Counted from the stretch's first letter, positions 24,628-36,607 are shown. The stretch is 64,000 bases of DNA from Epiperipatus broadwayi (GCA_028023455.1 JAQFVV010000030.1:4918501-4982500); one strand, 5' to 3'. Translations and numbers: made by a program. Notes: generated from the letters alone by a model not told the origin.

Positions 24628-24647
24628 AACATTTGTTTTCTTTTTAG
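24628..24647 (+). promoter_or_regulatory. Candidate splice acceptor before the LRR gene start
   Basis: A pyrimidine-rich tract runs into AG at 24646-24647, 36 bases before the ATG. This suggests a 5'-UTR intron, with the coding exon beginning at 24648. The pseudogenised paralogue has the same arrangement. The donor and first exon could not be located. Confidence 0.5.
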
Positions 24648-24683
24648 ATAAAAGAAAATTTGAAGATTCACTTTACAACTTCG

Positions 24684-26699
24684 ATGTCTACAGAATGGAA
24701 GATTGTCATTGTCTTTTCTTTTGTAACTGTGTTTTATAGTACTGAATCAACACAGTGTCCACCATTATGTGAATGTAGAAATGATTTTAAATCATATTTT
24801 TGCAAAAATAACTTCGATTCAATTTTTAATAAACTTCCCTACAATATAGAACAACTTTATATTTCCAAAAATAGTATTATTGATCTTTCAAAATTAGTGA
24901 GTAAAAACTTTTTCAAACTCGTTGAGTTAGGATTATTGGAAAATGGATTAGAAGAATTACCTCCAAACAGTTTTGTTGAAATGGAAAACTTGCAAACTCT
25001 TAACTTAAAGTCTAACCGTATTTCTTATCTTGATGAAAATATTTTTAAGAAGTTGCCAAGATTGGAAAAATTAATCTTAGATGTCAATAATTTAACGCAA
25101 ATACCTAATGCAATCATTCACTGCAGAAATTTAAATTGGCTGGCAATAAATAACAATAATATTGCATTTATTCATTTTCCGGATGGTTCTGAACATTTAT
25201 TTTTAAAGAAATTTTTTATCAATAATAATTCCATAAAGTCGCTAGGAAGAAATAACTTTAATTTAATTGCTAAAACCATTTCAGTAATTTCCATAGTTAA
25301 TTGTAAATTGGAAGTTATTGAAAAAGGAACTTTTGAAAAGTTATCCAATTTGTTATCATTGAAATTATCGTACAATCCTATAAATAAGGCATCTTTGGAA
25401 AATGTTATAACAGATCTCCAAAACTTAAGGAATTTAGAAACATTGGATTTTTCTGGTCTGAAAATAAAAAATTTTGAATTACTTACATTTTCTAATTTAA
25501 TATCAATAAAATATTTATTTCTTAGTCATAATGACATTAAAGAAATCAAAACGGAAACATTCTCAAGTATGCCAAAATTAGAACTTTTGGATTTAAGTTT
25601 TAATTCTTTGTCAGATTATCACGCAATGAGGTATTTAACAATGAAGAATTTAAGAAATCTAATACTTAATCATAATAATTTTGCTCTCTTACCATATGAA
25701 TTACCAAATTCTTTAATCCATTTAGATTTATCTTATAATTTCATATCTCGGTTATCGTCCACTACAATGGATAATTTAAATAAATTACAGAGTCTTAAAC
25801 TTTCTCATAATAAAATTAAGACCATAGACCCATTTTGTTTTTTAAAAACACAGAATTTGAACACTTTAGATTTATCTTACAATAACTTTTCTATCGATAG
25901 TAATGAAATATTTAGTTCTCTTAAACAATTAAAAAATTTAAATCTAAAATCGAATCGGATTGCTAATTTTCCAAAAAATAAGCCATTGTTTTATAATTTG
26001 ACAAAATTGGAAAAGTTGGATTTAAGTGAAAATAACTGTGAAGATATGCCTTCCAATGTTTTTGAGGGATTGAATGACTTACAGGAATTACTTCTAGCTA
26101 AAAATCAATTGTATCTACCGATCAGCCGAGACACAGAAGGAAAGATTTTCCAGCCTTTAACAGTTCTTTCTTATTTAGATCTTAGCAAAAATGAAATAAT
26201 TCATATTCCTTCTAAATTGTTTGAATCTCAAAGAAATTTAGAAAAATTATTTCTTCAAGATAATGCTATTACAGAAATTTCAGATAACCTTTTTAAAAAC
26301 CAAAAAAAATTGCAATATTTAGATTTATCAAATAATAATTTTCAAACGATAGATTTGACTTCGCTCGGGAATTATAATACTTTATCAATAAATTTGAATC
26401 GCAATCCTTTTGCTTGCAGTTGCAATTCACTTATAGATCTTATTGATCACAACAACGTGAAATTTGTAAAAGTTGATTCATATGAATGCCATTCTGCTTC
26501 TGTCAGAGTAGTCGAATTTCTTAAATCGGCAAATTGCAGTAATACTTCAATAATAAATTATGATGCATTATATTATATATGCATCCCTATATTTTTAATA
26601 ATATTATGTTTAATTTATTGTAAATGGATTCATCCTTATAGGCAAAAATATAATAGAATAAGATTACCAGAGATGGAAATTTATAGTAAGATAAGTTAA
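24684..26699 (+). CDS. LRR single-pass membrane protein, intact, single coding exon
   Basis: The ATG at 24684 gives 671 residues; the frame is open 24 bases further upstream but has no ATG there. A hydrophobic signal peptide (about residues 6-22) is followed by an N-terminal LRR cap with cysteines at 25, 29, 31 and 40. About twenty leucine-rich repeats of the LxxLxLxxN type fill residues 45-570. A C-terminal cap (cysteines 578, 580, 602, 618) precedes one membrane helix (about 629-646) and a 25-residue basic cytoplasmic tail. There is no TIR, kinase or immunoglobulin domain, so it is not a Toll receptor, although the ectodomain is of that general kind. By family knowledge such proteins act at the cell surface in adhesion or recognition; the ligand is unknown. 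Its broken paralogue lies at 56655-58595 on the other strand. The domain reading is very secure, the function is not. Confidence 0.93.
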   Translation: MSTEWKIVIVFSFVTVFYSTESTQCPPLCECRNDFKSYFCKNNFDSIFNKLPYNIEQLYISKNSIIDLSKLVSKNFFKLVELGLLENGLEELPPNSFVEMENLQTLNLKSNRISYLDENIFKKLPRLEKLILDVNNLTQIPNAIIHCRNLNWLAINNNNIAFIHFPDGSEHLFLKKFFINNNSIKSLGRNNFNLIAKTISVISIVNCKLEVIEKGTFEKLSNLLSLKLSYNPINKASLENVITDLQNLRNLETLDFSGLKIKNFELLTFSNLISIKYLFLSHNDIKEIKTETFSSMPKLELLDLSFNSLSDYHAMRYLTMKNLRNLILNHNNFALLPYELPNSLIHLDLSYNFISRLSSTTMDNLNKLQSLKLSHNKIKTIDPFCFLKTQNLNTLDLSYNNFSIDSNEIFSSLKQLKNLNLKSNRIANFPKNKPLFYNLTKLEKLDLSENNCEDMPSNVFEGLNDLQELLLAKNQLYLPISRDTEGKIFQPLTVLSYLDLSKNEIIHIPSKLFESQRNLEKLFLQDNAITEISDNLFKNQKKLQYLDLSNNNFQTIDLTSLGNYNTLSINLNRNPFACSCNSLIDLIDHNNVKFVKVDSYECHSASVRVVEFLKSANCSNTSIINYDALYYICIPIFLIILCLIYCKWIHPYRQKYNRIRLPEMEIYSKIS

Positions 26700-26742
26700 A
26701 ATGTCCGAAAAAAATTAAAAACATGATCATTTGTGGTTTGGC

Positions 26743-26748
26743 AATAAA
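26743..26748 (+). terminator. Candidate polyadenylation signal of the LRR gene
   Basis: An AATAAA hexamer lies 44 bases after the stop codon. In DNA this AT-rich such hexamers are common, so only its position makes it credible. Confidence 0.35.
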
Positions 26749-26749
26749 T

Positions 26750-27400
26750 AATCTATTTTCCATAAGCGATGGTGATTCGCTAACAATTATTTTAATTCTG
26801 TTTTTAGAATTAATGTAAGAAGTTTCAGTAAGACCGAGAAGGCAAAATTCATCAGATTGGCATTTGATATTTGCTCTCGAGTGTTTTCTTTGTTTTATTC
26901 TCTAATTAATGACATTCTGATATTAATTTACTGCCCCTTTTTTTTAGCCAGACTGAAAGTGGTCATAGATTGCTGCCAAAAGAAATCATTAAACGACTGA
27001 AAACATTCCAAGTTTCATTCAAACTCAGGTTATGGGCATGATAGGAGTAACTTTAAATATGAGCTGTTGGTTTAAGTTGTTTAAAATTCCACAAATAGAT
27101 TATCAAGATGTAATTGATATGCATAGAGTGTCCTGTTATCTAGACTGTAAAATCTCTACCTAATTGCAAAGAACTTTAGCATATTTATGTTTAAAGAATA
27201 AATGTTGATATTGTGATGCAAAATAATAGATGATAAATCCCAACAGGATAAATTGTACTTTTTTGGCCAGATAATTTTAATCTTTTTTTAAAAATTTCGA
27301 ACATTAATTGACAAATATTTTCATCATTATCACCTTCTATGATTTTTATTTTCTGGAATCAAGTAATATAATCTAAAGTTGTGATTCTACTCACACTAAC
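26750..27400. other. Spacer downstream of the LRR gene
   Basis: AT-rich. It may include 3' UTR, but no further coding sequence is seen. Confidence 0.4.
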
Positions 27401-27411
27401 TTTTTTTTTTC

Positions 27412-27510
27412 CATATGTCAAAGCATCAGCCGGAAAGCGAACCCTCGACAACTGTCTACAAGCAACTGCAAGGCAGCTGCACTGACCTCTCGGCTACCAA
27501 CTCTTGACAA
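27412..27510 (-). mobile_element. tRNA-derived SINE, copy 2
   Basis: The minus strand reads GTTGGTAGCCGAGAGGTCAG (A box TAGCCGAGAGG), CTGCCTTGCAG, then GGGTTCGCTTTCCGGC (B box), and ends TTTGACATATGG. Confidence 0.85.
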
Positions 27511-27654
27511 TAACTTATTTTTATTTCAGGTTTTTTAATGATATCACAAAACTTGTATTTGTTATATTCTTTTTATAGTCCATATTTTTTGATTACAAGT
27601 GTGTATCATTTTAATTTACTCTTTGTTTCATTAAATATTATTAGTAGCCAATAA

Positions 27655-27760
27655 TAAAACAGGCAAAACTCTCCATACAGTTATCCCACTCAGTGTACTG
27701 TATGGAGAGTTTTGCCTGTTTTAATAACAGTTATGAGAAATGGTGATCATGTGATGTTTA
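27655..27760. mobile_element. Foldback family B, solo terminal hairpin
   Basis: 27655-27681 and 27697-27723 are a perfect 27-bp inverted repeat (AAAACAGGCAAAACTCTCC and its complement) with a 15-base loop. The family end ATGAGAAATGGTGATCATGTG follows. Confidence 0.9.
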
Positions 27761-27764
27761 ACCA

Positions 27765-30080
27765 ATCATAAATGAATACAGCCATTTTAACTTTTAAGAG
27801 AAAAAAAAAATGGTAAGCAATAAAAAATTAAAGATAAATTTTGCCATAATTGTATAAATTAATCTGTGAATCACAAATACATTCATGTATAACACTTGCT
27901 GTTTCCTTAGACTATTAAAGTATCTTGTGATACTATCTTAAATTTCTTCAGTGATCTTTACTTTTTGAAAAATGACAAAACTTAGCTTAATTATAACTAC
28001 TGTATTTTATCCTTAGCCATATCTTCCTAATGAATGCAAACAACTTTGCACTTCTTTAGAATCTTTTTGAGATCTTGCTACTATAAATGGAGTTTGCCTC
28101 ACTCACAAATTATATTCGAGTACTCTAAAAATACTTTTCAGAAAATCTCTTACTGTTTCATTCATGTCAATTGCTCAATTCAGCAAAGATGTAGATGAAA
28201 AATATATATGATCTTACCATTATATTTTTAGAATGTTAGGGAACATTTTTAAATAAAAATTTTCAAATGCCTTTTTTATTACAATAATGATGAGTTCATG
28301 TCTCAATTTTATATAATAAATTGTGCAAAATAATATTTTTAATTTAAATAATAATAATTTACTATGAAATGAAGCAGGACAAATTTGTATTTTTTTTTCA
28401 TTGCAGCTGTTATTAATATTCATATAGTAAACAAACAGATAAACTACTTGCCAATACATATTAGTGAGTGTAATGAATTTACTGGGAGGAGGGGGCTGAA
28501 TTTAAGATAAAAAAAATACCGTAGTGTTTCTTTTCACAATTAGTAATTCTGATCAGAAACATCAGTTGCATTTTCTTGAAGGCAGAGTGAATACGTGTGA
28601 GTGATCATTCTTTATATTTGCAATCACGATAGACCAGGGTTAGTCACAAGGTCTCTGGAAGTTGACCGCAAAGCTGAGATGAACATTGGCAAATTATCGT
28701 AATAAATTCAGAACTAATTTGAATATAAAAAATAATAAAAAGTAAAAAAACAAAAAATTCAAAATTATTCTCATTTAAAAATAGTTAAATTTAAAATAAA
28801 CACCTGTTGTTATTGTCAATCTCAAAAATAAACCCAGGTTGGAAGAAGCTGAAAAGAATTAAATTATTTTTGTGTAAGACAAGAGCTAAACTTCTTAGAA
28901 ATATTTAAATGCCATTTTCCTGAGGAGAAATGAAAATAACTTGTCATGGAGAAACAGGGATTTTAATGAACTGATTTTAAAACAAAGAAGTTGTGAACTT
29001 TTTAATACACTTCATATAGTAATTTAATAAATATTTTATAAAGCAACACGGATAAATTGTAATACTAGAAGGAGCTGAGATAATTTAATAGTAGTCATAG
29101 TAAAATGGCTTCTACAGTTCGTATAAAATTCATCAGTTTGTATCTTCTAAAAATGTCACCACCTAAAAAGTCCTTATAAAAAAAGACACCAATTTGTAAG
29201 TACATTCTAAAAAACCTTGGATCATTATTTTTTTTCATTCCTGCAAAAATAACATGTTTTTTCTGGTTTCTGATTCAAAGCCCTGAAAAAAACATAGTTG
29301 TCTTCAGGTACACTTTCACCATAAAAGTCATTCCTAACATCTAAAAGTTTGGCCACCTTCATATCCTGGAACTATAAAATGATCAGCCAAGACAATAATT
29401 GAAACTAAAATCCTAGAACGAAAAGATTCCTTGCTTTTAAACTTCGACTAGTATTTAATGATTACCTTGCATTTCATAACTACACTATTTATATAGAACT
29501 TTTTCGATTTGAAAGAACTATCTAATATTACATAAAGCATTATTGGATTTTGTCAATTTAGAAGAAAAGATGAAGAAGCTTTTCAAATTGACATGTATGT
29601 TACTATAATGACACAAATATTGGAAATATGCATGATATATTTTTAGTATTAAAGAAGAGAATAAAAGATGTTAAATGCAGATAATTCAGGCTTATTTATC
29701 AACACGTTCTCATCTGCTGTTAAAATAGAGTATTATTGTTTAGGTATATAGAATCTTATTGGTCTGACTCAACAATTCTTTAATATTATGGAGATGATAG
29801 ATGGACAGTTCATTGTAAATTGTATTTCATGAATTGTAAAAAAAAAAAAATATTAGAGAGCTCACTTTGATAGATGATGAGGTAAGGAAGTTTATTAGAA
29901 TAATGTGGAATAAAACAATTGTGGATTAGTAAAGCTGGATTAATGATTGAAAATTATTGTGATGAGATAGATTTGATATATCATTTTAAGCTGTGCTTTC
30001 TGGAATTTAATAGAATTGTATTTTTTTTTCAGTTCCATATCTTACTTTCATTGTGTAAAAACATCTAAAATGAAATGTTC
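27765..30080. other. AT-rich spacer
   Basis: No recognisable gene or repeat. Confidence 0.4.
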
Positions 30081-30087
30081 TGAATAT

Positions 30088-30150
30088 TTTAGCGCAGTAG
30101 TAGATCATCTGATTTGGAATTGGGAGGTCCCAGGGACCATTCTGATGCTC
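30088..30150 (+). mobile_element. tRNA-like SINE fragment of a different type
   Basis: CAGTAGTAGATCATCTGA resembles a tRNA D-arm/A-box region, and GGGAGGTCCCAGGGACC resembles a degenerate T-arm/B box. It is probably an old SINE or tRNA pseudogene. Confidence 0.35.
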
Positions 30151-31044
30151 GCAGTCTGGATGTCAAACTTCATGAACTCCTGAAAGGCAATTGCTTTTTT
30201 GAGGTTTTTTTTTATATATCTAAAATGACTATAATCAATGAATGCTTCTTTCCCTTGCAGTTTTAATCCTCCAATCATTTTTATGCCGTCCTATTACTTG
30301 TTTAACTTTTGTCATTAGGTCCTTATATTGCCTATTGACACTCCAAATTCAATTTATTATTCTGCTAAATAAAGTTTTTTTTAAGTCATAATAGTAGAAT
30401 TGTCATAGAACCAATCTCTCTTTAATGAACCCAAGAATATACATTCCTTAAAAGAATTCCAAAGTAATACAACAAATTTGGAAATCCATATTGCAATTTT
30501 AATCTATAATAGCTGGTGGAAAGTAATTGGTTTTAAAGAAGAAACAACATGTCTGTATTTTTGTAATAGAACTTATTTTTAGTGCAATTATCATTTTAGA
30601 TTTGAAGAATACTACTCTGTGATCTGTCTAAAAAACAGTTTATAAATGTTTTGTAATATTAACTTCTTTTAATTCTAATTCTTAAATATATAAGATGGTT
30701 GCATCGAGTCTTTTACAGCAGTTTGACCACTTAATTTGTGATAATTAATCCACATGTTGGGTATATTTCACTTCAAAGAGCCAATATTATTTTCAAATAA
30801 CTAAAACGTACTGTTTCTACTAATACAGTATTATTATAATAATACTATGCAAGTAGTAAAACTTTATCACTGTATTGTAAATACAACGAATGTCTTTAAC
30901 AGTTATGGAGAAAATATTCCTTTTGTCTGACTGCGCCAGATGTGTTGTGTTTGATGTATTTTATACTATGTTTCCTGCCGTAGGAAAAATTTTAACAAAA
31001 ATATGAACACTCAATAAATACAGTTGTACGTAGATAAACATAAT

Positions 31045-31395
31045 ACTGTGCTGGTCATACCAGACTCATTTCCAGCTGTATATATTAGCTTGCCTCATGA
31101 ATTGTAGCCAAAACTCTTCTGGCTGTACTGGACAGCTTATCTCGAGTCAGCTGTAGTCTTAGCAGTTTCCAGTCCTATCATGAACTTGCGTCACTGCGTA
31201 GACATATCTGTAATGACTAGTAGAAACACCTTCATTATTGCCAGATCCCCTACCTTACTGGCAACAATTAGATTCAGAGAGCATTGCCTATTGGCCCTTT
31301 GGTAGGTTTATCCACATGTTTACACATTGATTAGCGGCAATGAGTGTTCAATCTGATCAGATAAGGAAGGAATCTGGACTAGTCCACTTCTGAAT
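31045..31395 (+). repeat. Dispersed repeat family A, copy 2
   Basis: It aligns along its length with 6340-6800 and ends at the same AATCTGATCAGATAAGGAAGG. A nearby pair (30835-30855 and 31440-31480, ACTAATACAGTATTA...ATAATACTAT) forms a direct repeat around it, suggesting insertion into an older duplicated stretch. Confidence 0.7.
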
Positions 31396-31856
31396 GTAAA
31401 GTCAGATATGATAATTTTCAAATAACAAATGTACCGTTTCTACTAATACAGTATTAGTGTAATAATACTATACAAGAAGTAAAAACTTTTTTCTCTGATT
31501 AAATTAATATTAGAATATAGAAATAGTGATGAAATGAGCTTAAAACAATTTTTAATATCATTAACTTATCATTGATAAGGACAATTCCAACACTGCAATA
31601 TTTCACTTGATATGTTTTTCAAAAAAAATTGTAAACATCTATTTCTTTTCATTGAAAGATACACTTCACGTAGAACAGCTATATCAGTTTTAAATCTTGG
31701 TATCTCCTTTCTATAGGTGCTGCCTTTGTTCAGGTCTTGTATTGAGCAAATTTACACATTCCGTGCACACATTTTGATAGCACCATTATGACTGCATTAC
31801 TGTTTTCCAATTATTTCTATGCTTTGTAGAACAAGCTACCAGGCATATTGTTCATG

Positions 31857-31928
31857 AAGTGGTTAGCATAGCTGCCTTCTAAGCAGATGGCCCGGGTTCG
31901 CTTCCCGTTCAACGCATTTGACATATGA
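31857..31928 (+). mobile_element. tRNA-derived SINE, copy 3 (short)
   Basis: GTGGTTAGCATAGCTGCCTT, AAGCAG, then GGGTTCGCTTCCCG (B box), ending in TTTGACATATGAAAA. The 5' part is truncated. Confidence 0.75.
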
Positions 31929-32339
31929 AAAAAAAAGTTCTATTTGTATAGACAAAGTGATTACTTGAATAGTGGTGATCAAAAGTACAATTATTTTCTA
32001 ATTAAAATTCCTGTTTCAAATACAATTTCAAAACAACTCAATTAAGTTACACCCAGTTTGTCAAACAATGTATTTTATTTAATTTCTTAACAAGATGTAT
32101 AAAAAAACAGGCATGGTATTCTTGGATTCCCTAAAAGGGTTCATGAATGGTTCTCGGATAATGATCTTATCGTTAGTATTTTGGGTTTTTTTTCTTCCCA
32201 GAATAATAACTTAAATGTGGATGTTTAAGATCAGAAGTTCAGCAACTTAGGACTATCATTTTCCAGATTCATAGATTACTGGAAGGAGAGGATGACTCTT
32301 AATGATGTTTCTATTCTACCATTTAAAATAATTTATTTC

Positions 32340-33600
32340 AATTTGAATAGATATCCATCTTAGTAAAATTAAAATAGCTCTTTGTAATCTTAAAAATAAA
32401 AAGGCCACAGATCCCGAAGAAATACTTGACAAAAGTTTAAAATATGGTAATATATTAGCATCAAAAATATTTGAACTTTTCAAGAGCTGTGTGAGAGTTG
32501 TAAGCGATGCATAGAAATTGTGCCAACTCAGCTTAGGAATGCCTTTAATATTTCCATTTTTAAAAATAGATAAACGAGACTGCAATAATTATCATGCTAT
32601 ACTATTGATTGTTCAATATAGCAAATGTTTTAAAGCATTTTGTTGAATAGGTTGCTTCTAATCACAGCTAAATGGTTACTAAAATCTATTTGGTGTTAGA
32701 ATCCAAAAATATTGCATGGTTTTTATTATCAGATGAATGAAAAAAGTTTCTGGAATAAAGTAATAATTTGTAATATTTTATATACCTGGAGTCTTGATAT
32801 AATATAAGGGATTTGAACACAGTCTTTCAAACTACCTTATATGCATTTATTTGTTAAAGACATTCAATTCTATTAATTGAATAAGTGTATTGGTTGTTCA
32901 TCAAAGTTTATTCAAATTATACAATTTTTATGTGATGGAATAAGAACCAGTATTATTGCTGCGAACAGAAAATGGCATTAAACTAGAATTATGTACTTGC
33001 TCTAATTTTGTTTCAATTTATATGGCTGGTTTTTGGAATTTTTTATAGACCGTTTCGTAAAGCCAGCATCAAGATATAACAGTTTGATAGAATTTTTAAT
33101 TTACTTCATTTATTTGGCCTCTGGATTTATATTATGCTGATGATTATGCTATTCTTGCCAATTAAGGACAATCTACAAAGTGGAGTTAATGTTTTGAATG
33201 GAATATACAGTTTTAATAATTTATGTTTGAAAACCATAAGGTCTTTACCTGGCAATGTTAGATGAAAGATCTTAAGCAGTTTTTAACTTGGACGGATATT
33301 AATGGAGAATGCAAGCCAATTTAGATAAGTATTTTTTTTTTAAGTAAAAGGGCTAACATTGAAGTTAAAGTGCATCACAGATTTTAATGTGCTCCTACTA
33401 TTCTTAAAACGTTAAAAATAGGATATTTCATAACCGCAATATAACTTGCAACCAAATTAATTATATATAGAGCTGATGGGTTACCTAATAGTATGGAAGA
33501 GGCATTTAAGTTCCATAATATTTTTAAAATGTATTAGCAAATTTATAAGACCAAATATTATTCAGTTTTCGGAATCTAATATTAGAGCCTACTACTGTCA
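32340..33600 (+). mobile_element. Degenerate LINE reverse transcriptase
   Basis: Across several stops the plus strand retains reverse-transcriptase motifs in order. These are NLKNKKATDPEE near 32385, LKYGNI near 32440, DKRDCNNYHAI near 32570 (for KKGDxxxCxNYRxI), and the active-site box as CADDYAILA at 33133-33159. It is too decayed to assign a clade. A hAT element sits just downstream, so the 3' part may continue after 34283. Confidence 0.75.
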
Positions 33601-33742
33601 AATCACATTTTCAATGAAACAGTGATATGAAACGAACGATAACAAACTGCATAAAAAATATTTTACAGTCAACTTGTACATGATTTTTGTATGAGAATTA
33701 GATCCTGTTTACATTATAAAGATTATCTCAGACATTCTAAAG

Positions 33743-34274
33743 CAGTGGTCTTCAACCCTTGGTCCGCGGATCAAGCGCCGGGCCGCAGAACTTTTCTGCC
33801 GGTCTGCGCTAGATTGGCAGGAAAGTTTCTAATAACAAAATAATAAGAGTTTAAACTTTTAATTAATATAACCAATTTTTATTTATTTATTCATCTCATT
33901 TTTACTCAATTAAAAAAAAAAGAAAACAACGGAAACAAGATCTAATCAATCATACATAAATTAATTTGCTTTTCTAGTTATCACAGATGTTTAGGAGGGG
34001 AGGGGTAGAATTAAATTTTTTATTACTTTTCTAAAAAAATTCAAAATTAAAAAAAAAAAGTTTTTTATTATACAATCTCCATATATATATATAACCTTAT
34101 CTTGTATATTTAACATTGTTGTTTTGATCAGTTATAACACATATGCTCATCTTTAAGAAAATTTATCTATATACTTCTGCCGGTCTGTGAAACCTTATCC
34201 TTATTTTTACTGGTCTGCAGGTGTGAAAAGGTTGTTTTACCGGTCCGCAGGTGTGAAAAGGTTGAAGACCACTG
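33743..34274. mobile_element. Non-autonomous hAT element, 532 bp
   Basis: The termini CAGTGGTCTTCAACC and GGTTGAAGACCACTG are perfect inverted repeats, with 8-bp duplication TTCTAAAG on both sides (33735-33742 and 34275-34282). Near the right end, CCGGTCTGCAGGTGTGAAAAGG-type units are repeated in tandem. A short frame at 34187-34411 crossing the end is not a gene. Confidence 0.94.
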
Positions 34275-34284
34275 TTCTAAAGTA

Positions 34285-35340
34285 TAGTTTTAAGTGTTTT
34301 CATTGGGATATGTTTGAGGATAGAATAGAAATGGGAGTTCTTTCAGAGTTCGCTTTCAACATTGCAAAATATCAAACAATAATGCATTGTATATTCCATA
34401 TATGGATGTAAATATGATTCACAGATTGATTTGAAAAAAAAACTCATTTTTTGTGTGTATAGCTATTATTTCTGTCCTTATTTTTTTTTCTTGGTTTCAG
34501 AATGGACATACTTGGTTTGTGAGTAGCTGTTGATGAGGTATATGATGGGTTGCATGCCTATTTGGCATTCCTATAACCTAGAATTGTATTATCATTTTAT
34601 GTTCATTGCATTGACAGTCATTTGATATCCCATTTTAAACAGATATTTACCCTCATGCTAAGACCATCTAGATATTCATTTACCAATTAATTAAATATAC
34701 AGCTTTGTTGGTAAATGAAAGAAAAAGTTTTCAGGCTGTTTGGAGCCAGTCATAATTTCTATGTTTTACGTAGCTTATTTATCTGTAATAACGAGATTTA
34801 TATGGACAATAATTTAGGTTTTATTAAGACTAGCAAGTCTAACATTATAAGCTGCTAGTTTTAAGTTATAAAATTTGACACAACTGGGTTTGTGCAACTG
34901 ATGAAAGTCATTAATAGATGGAGCCACTTAGTGCTTTGCTGGATGTTTGGTTATTAGTGTGCAATCTCACAGTTTATTTCAATTGTTGTGTTTAATGATA
35001 TGAATATATGTTTGATTACCATAATGTAATAAAAATCATAGCACTTATGGTCATGCTATTTCATGGTCTATGTTTAAGCAGAAATAATCTGTGATAGCAT
35101 GTTAATGATTGTTCAACATGAAGTATAAAATATGATGCAAATTTCTAAATAAAAATCATGTTATTATGATTTATTTGTTTACTTTATTGTTTCTAATCTG
35201 GAAATTAGATTAGTTAAAGATTTGATTTTTTGGCAATCCAGTTTTTCAGTTTTAAAGCACTGATTGGCAGGTGATCAGGTTTATTGAGTTTAATGGCAAC
35301 AATATTGATCGATCTTTTTAAATTTATACAGCACTCTCTA
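34285..35340. other. AT-rich spacer
   Basis: It may hold the decayed 3' part of the LINE at 32.3 kb; nothing firm. Confidence 0.35.
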
Positions 35341-35343
35341 ATT

Positions 35344-35402
35344 GTCACATGATCACCATCTGGCACAGGGTGACACTACTGTATGGAGAGTTTTGCCTTG
35401 TT
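35344..35402 (+). mobile_element. Foldback family B, deleted copy
   Basis: The left end TCACATGATCACCAT is joined almost directly to the right end TGACACTACTGTATGGAGAG and TTTTGCC; the interior is missing. Confidence 0.75.
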
Positions 35403-35710
35403 TATTCACTCTCTAATTGCCTAACTCCTCACTTCAAATGTCCACAAAAAATTAATTTTGCTCATTTTGTTTAAAATTTTTAAATTGTTCTTTATCGTTG
35501 AATTAAAAATATTGGGGAATAAAGTCGCACTTTAAAAAAAAAAAATTAAAAACAAAATTTTAAAATGTTGTCTATAAATCCCTCCCTCTTTTTCTATCCA
35601 AATACTCTTGTCGAAATTGAATTGTTTAAAAACTAAATTGAAAATATAGTACTATACTGTACTTTGTTTTTAATTTTATAAACTAAAAAAATTTTTTAAT
35701 TTATTTTCAG

Positions 35711-35813
35711 GTCAAGCGTTGTTGGCCGAGAGATCATCGCAACCACCTTGCAAGCAAGTAGTTGGTTGCAGATGGTTGTGGGTTCGTGTCCCAGCCGATG
35801 CTATGACATATGA
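35711..35813 (+). mobile_element. tRNA-derived SINE, copy 4 (near full length)
   Basis: GTCAAGCGTTGTTGGCCGAG has an A box matching TGGCCGAGAG. AACCACCTTGCAAGCAAGTAG follows, the B box is GGGTTCGTGTCCCAG, and the end is CTATGACATATGAAA. It matches copy 6 at 47004 most closely. Confidence 0.85.
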
Positions 35814-35935
35814 AATATTTTCAAAAGAAATTCATAGCATAGTTCAATTATCTTTTTCAATGTTACCATCATTATCAATATAAGTAAATGATTGTTTTAT
35901 TTTAAATACAAGCATAGCTATTTACCTGTAAAGGC

Positions 35936-36005
35936 TTTTGTTGCATAATGGTTAGAACATTTTCTCGCCATAACAATTGTACTGGTTTCAAGTTCAGCTC
36001 ATAAT
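35936..36005 (+). mobile_element. tRNA-like fragment
   Basis: TGCATAATGGTTAGAACA resembles an A box and CTGGTTTCAAGTTCAGC resembles a B box. It is probably an old SINE or tRNA pseudogene, weakly supported. Confidence 0.3.
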
Positions 36006-36607
36006 CCTTGGAAAATTTTCCACTTTGTAAATAGATTTATAATTTTTTCTCTTCCAATAATCATCCAGTATAGATTATAAAAGCTGCTAATTATAAGGTA
36101 AAGAGCAGAAGTTAATCTGGGTTTGCCAGATGAGTAGGATGCTGATGATGGTTATAGGCAAAAATATTGAAGTTCAAGTTGACCCTACATCTATATATAA
36201 AGAGATATTCAAACTTTATGCTTATTTGGCTTTACAGAAAAATCACGGATGATTTTAAAAGATGGAATTTGATTTTACAAAACTGAAATTGTGTTTCCAA
36301 CACATAATTGAGAAATACATACTGATTTAAATTTTATCATTTCATTTTTCTTCTTTTTATATGACAAACTTCATTTGACCAAATAAATCAAAATATAGAA
36401 ATGGCTGAGAAATTGGGGAGGTTGAAATAGGGTTTTTATGATAGTTATGTTCTTTTGATTTTTTTTATTACTAGAGGCATGCCACTAATAAAAATTTAAA
36501 TTTTAAAAATAGAAAGCTCAAAAGATAAAGTTCCTAAATTATTAAAGATATCTGAGGACAAAATGATAAAAACACAGCCAATGTTTGTTAAATGAAGTTT
36601 TGATGTC

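Noticed and set aside
24660-24683. Upstream extension of the LRR gene from a TTG codon
   Set aside because: Eukaryotic initiation is far more likely at the ATG at 24684, which leads directly into the signal peptide.
34187-34411. Open frame with a repeated SAGVKRL motif
   Set aside because: It starts inside a hAT element's subterminal repeats and crosses its end and target duplication.
35711-35813. Functional tRNA gene
   Set aside because: The A and B boxes are good, but no complete cloverleaf or acceptor stem forms, and the copy shares its tail with five other SINE copies.
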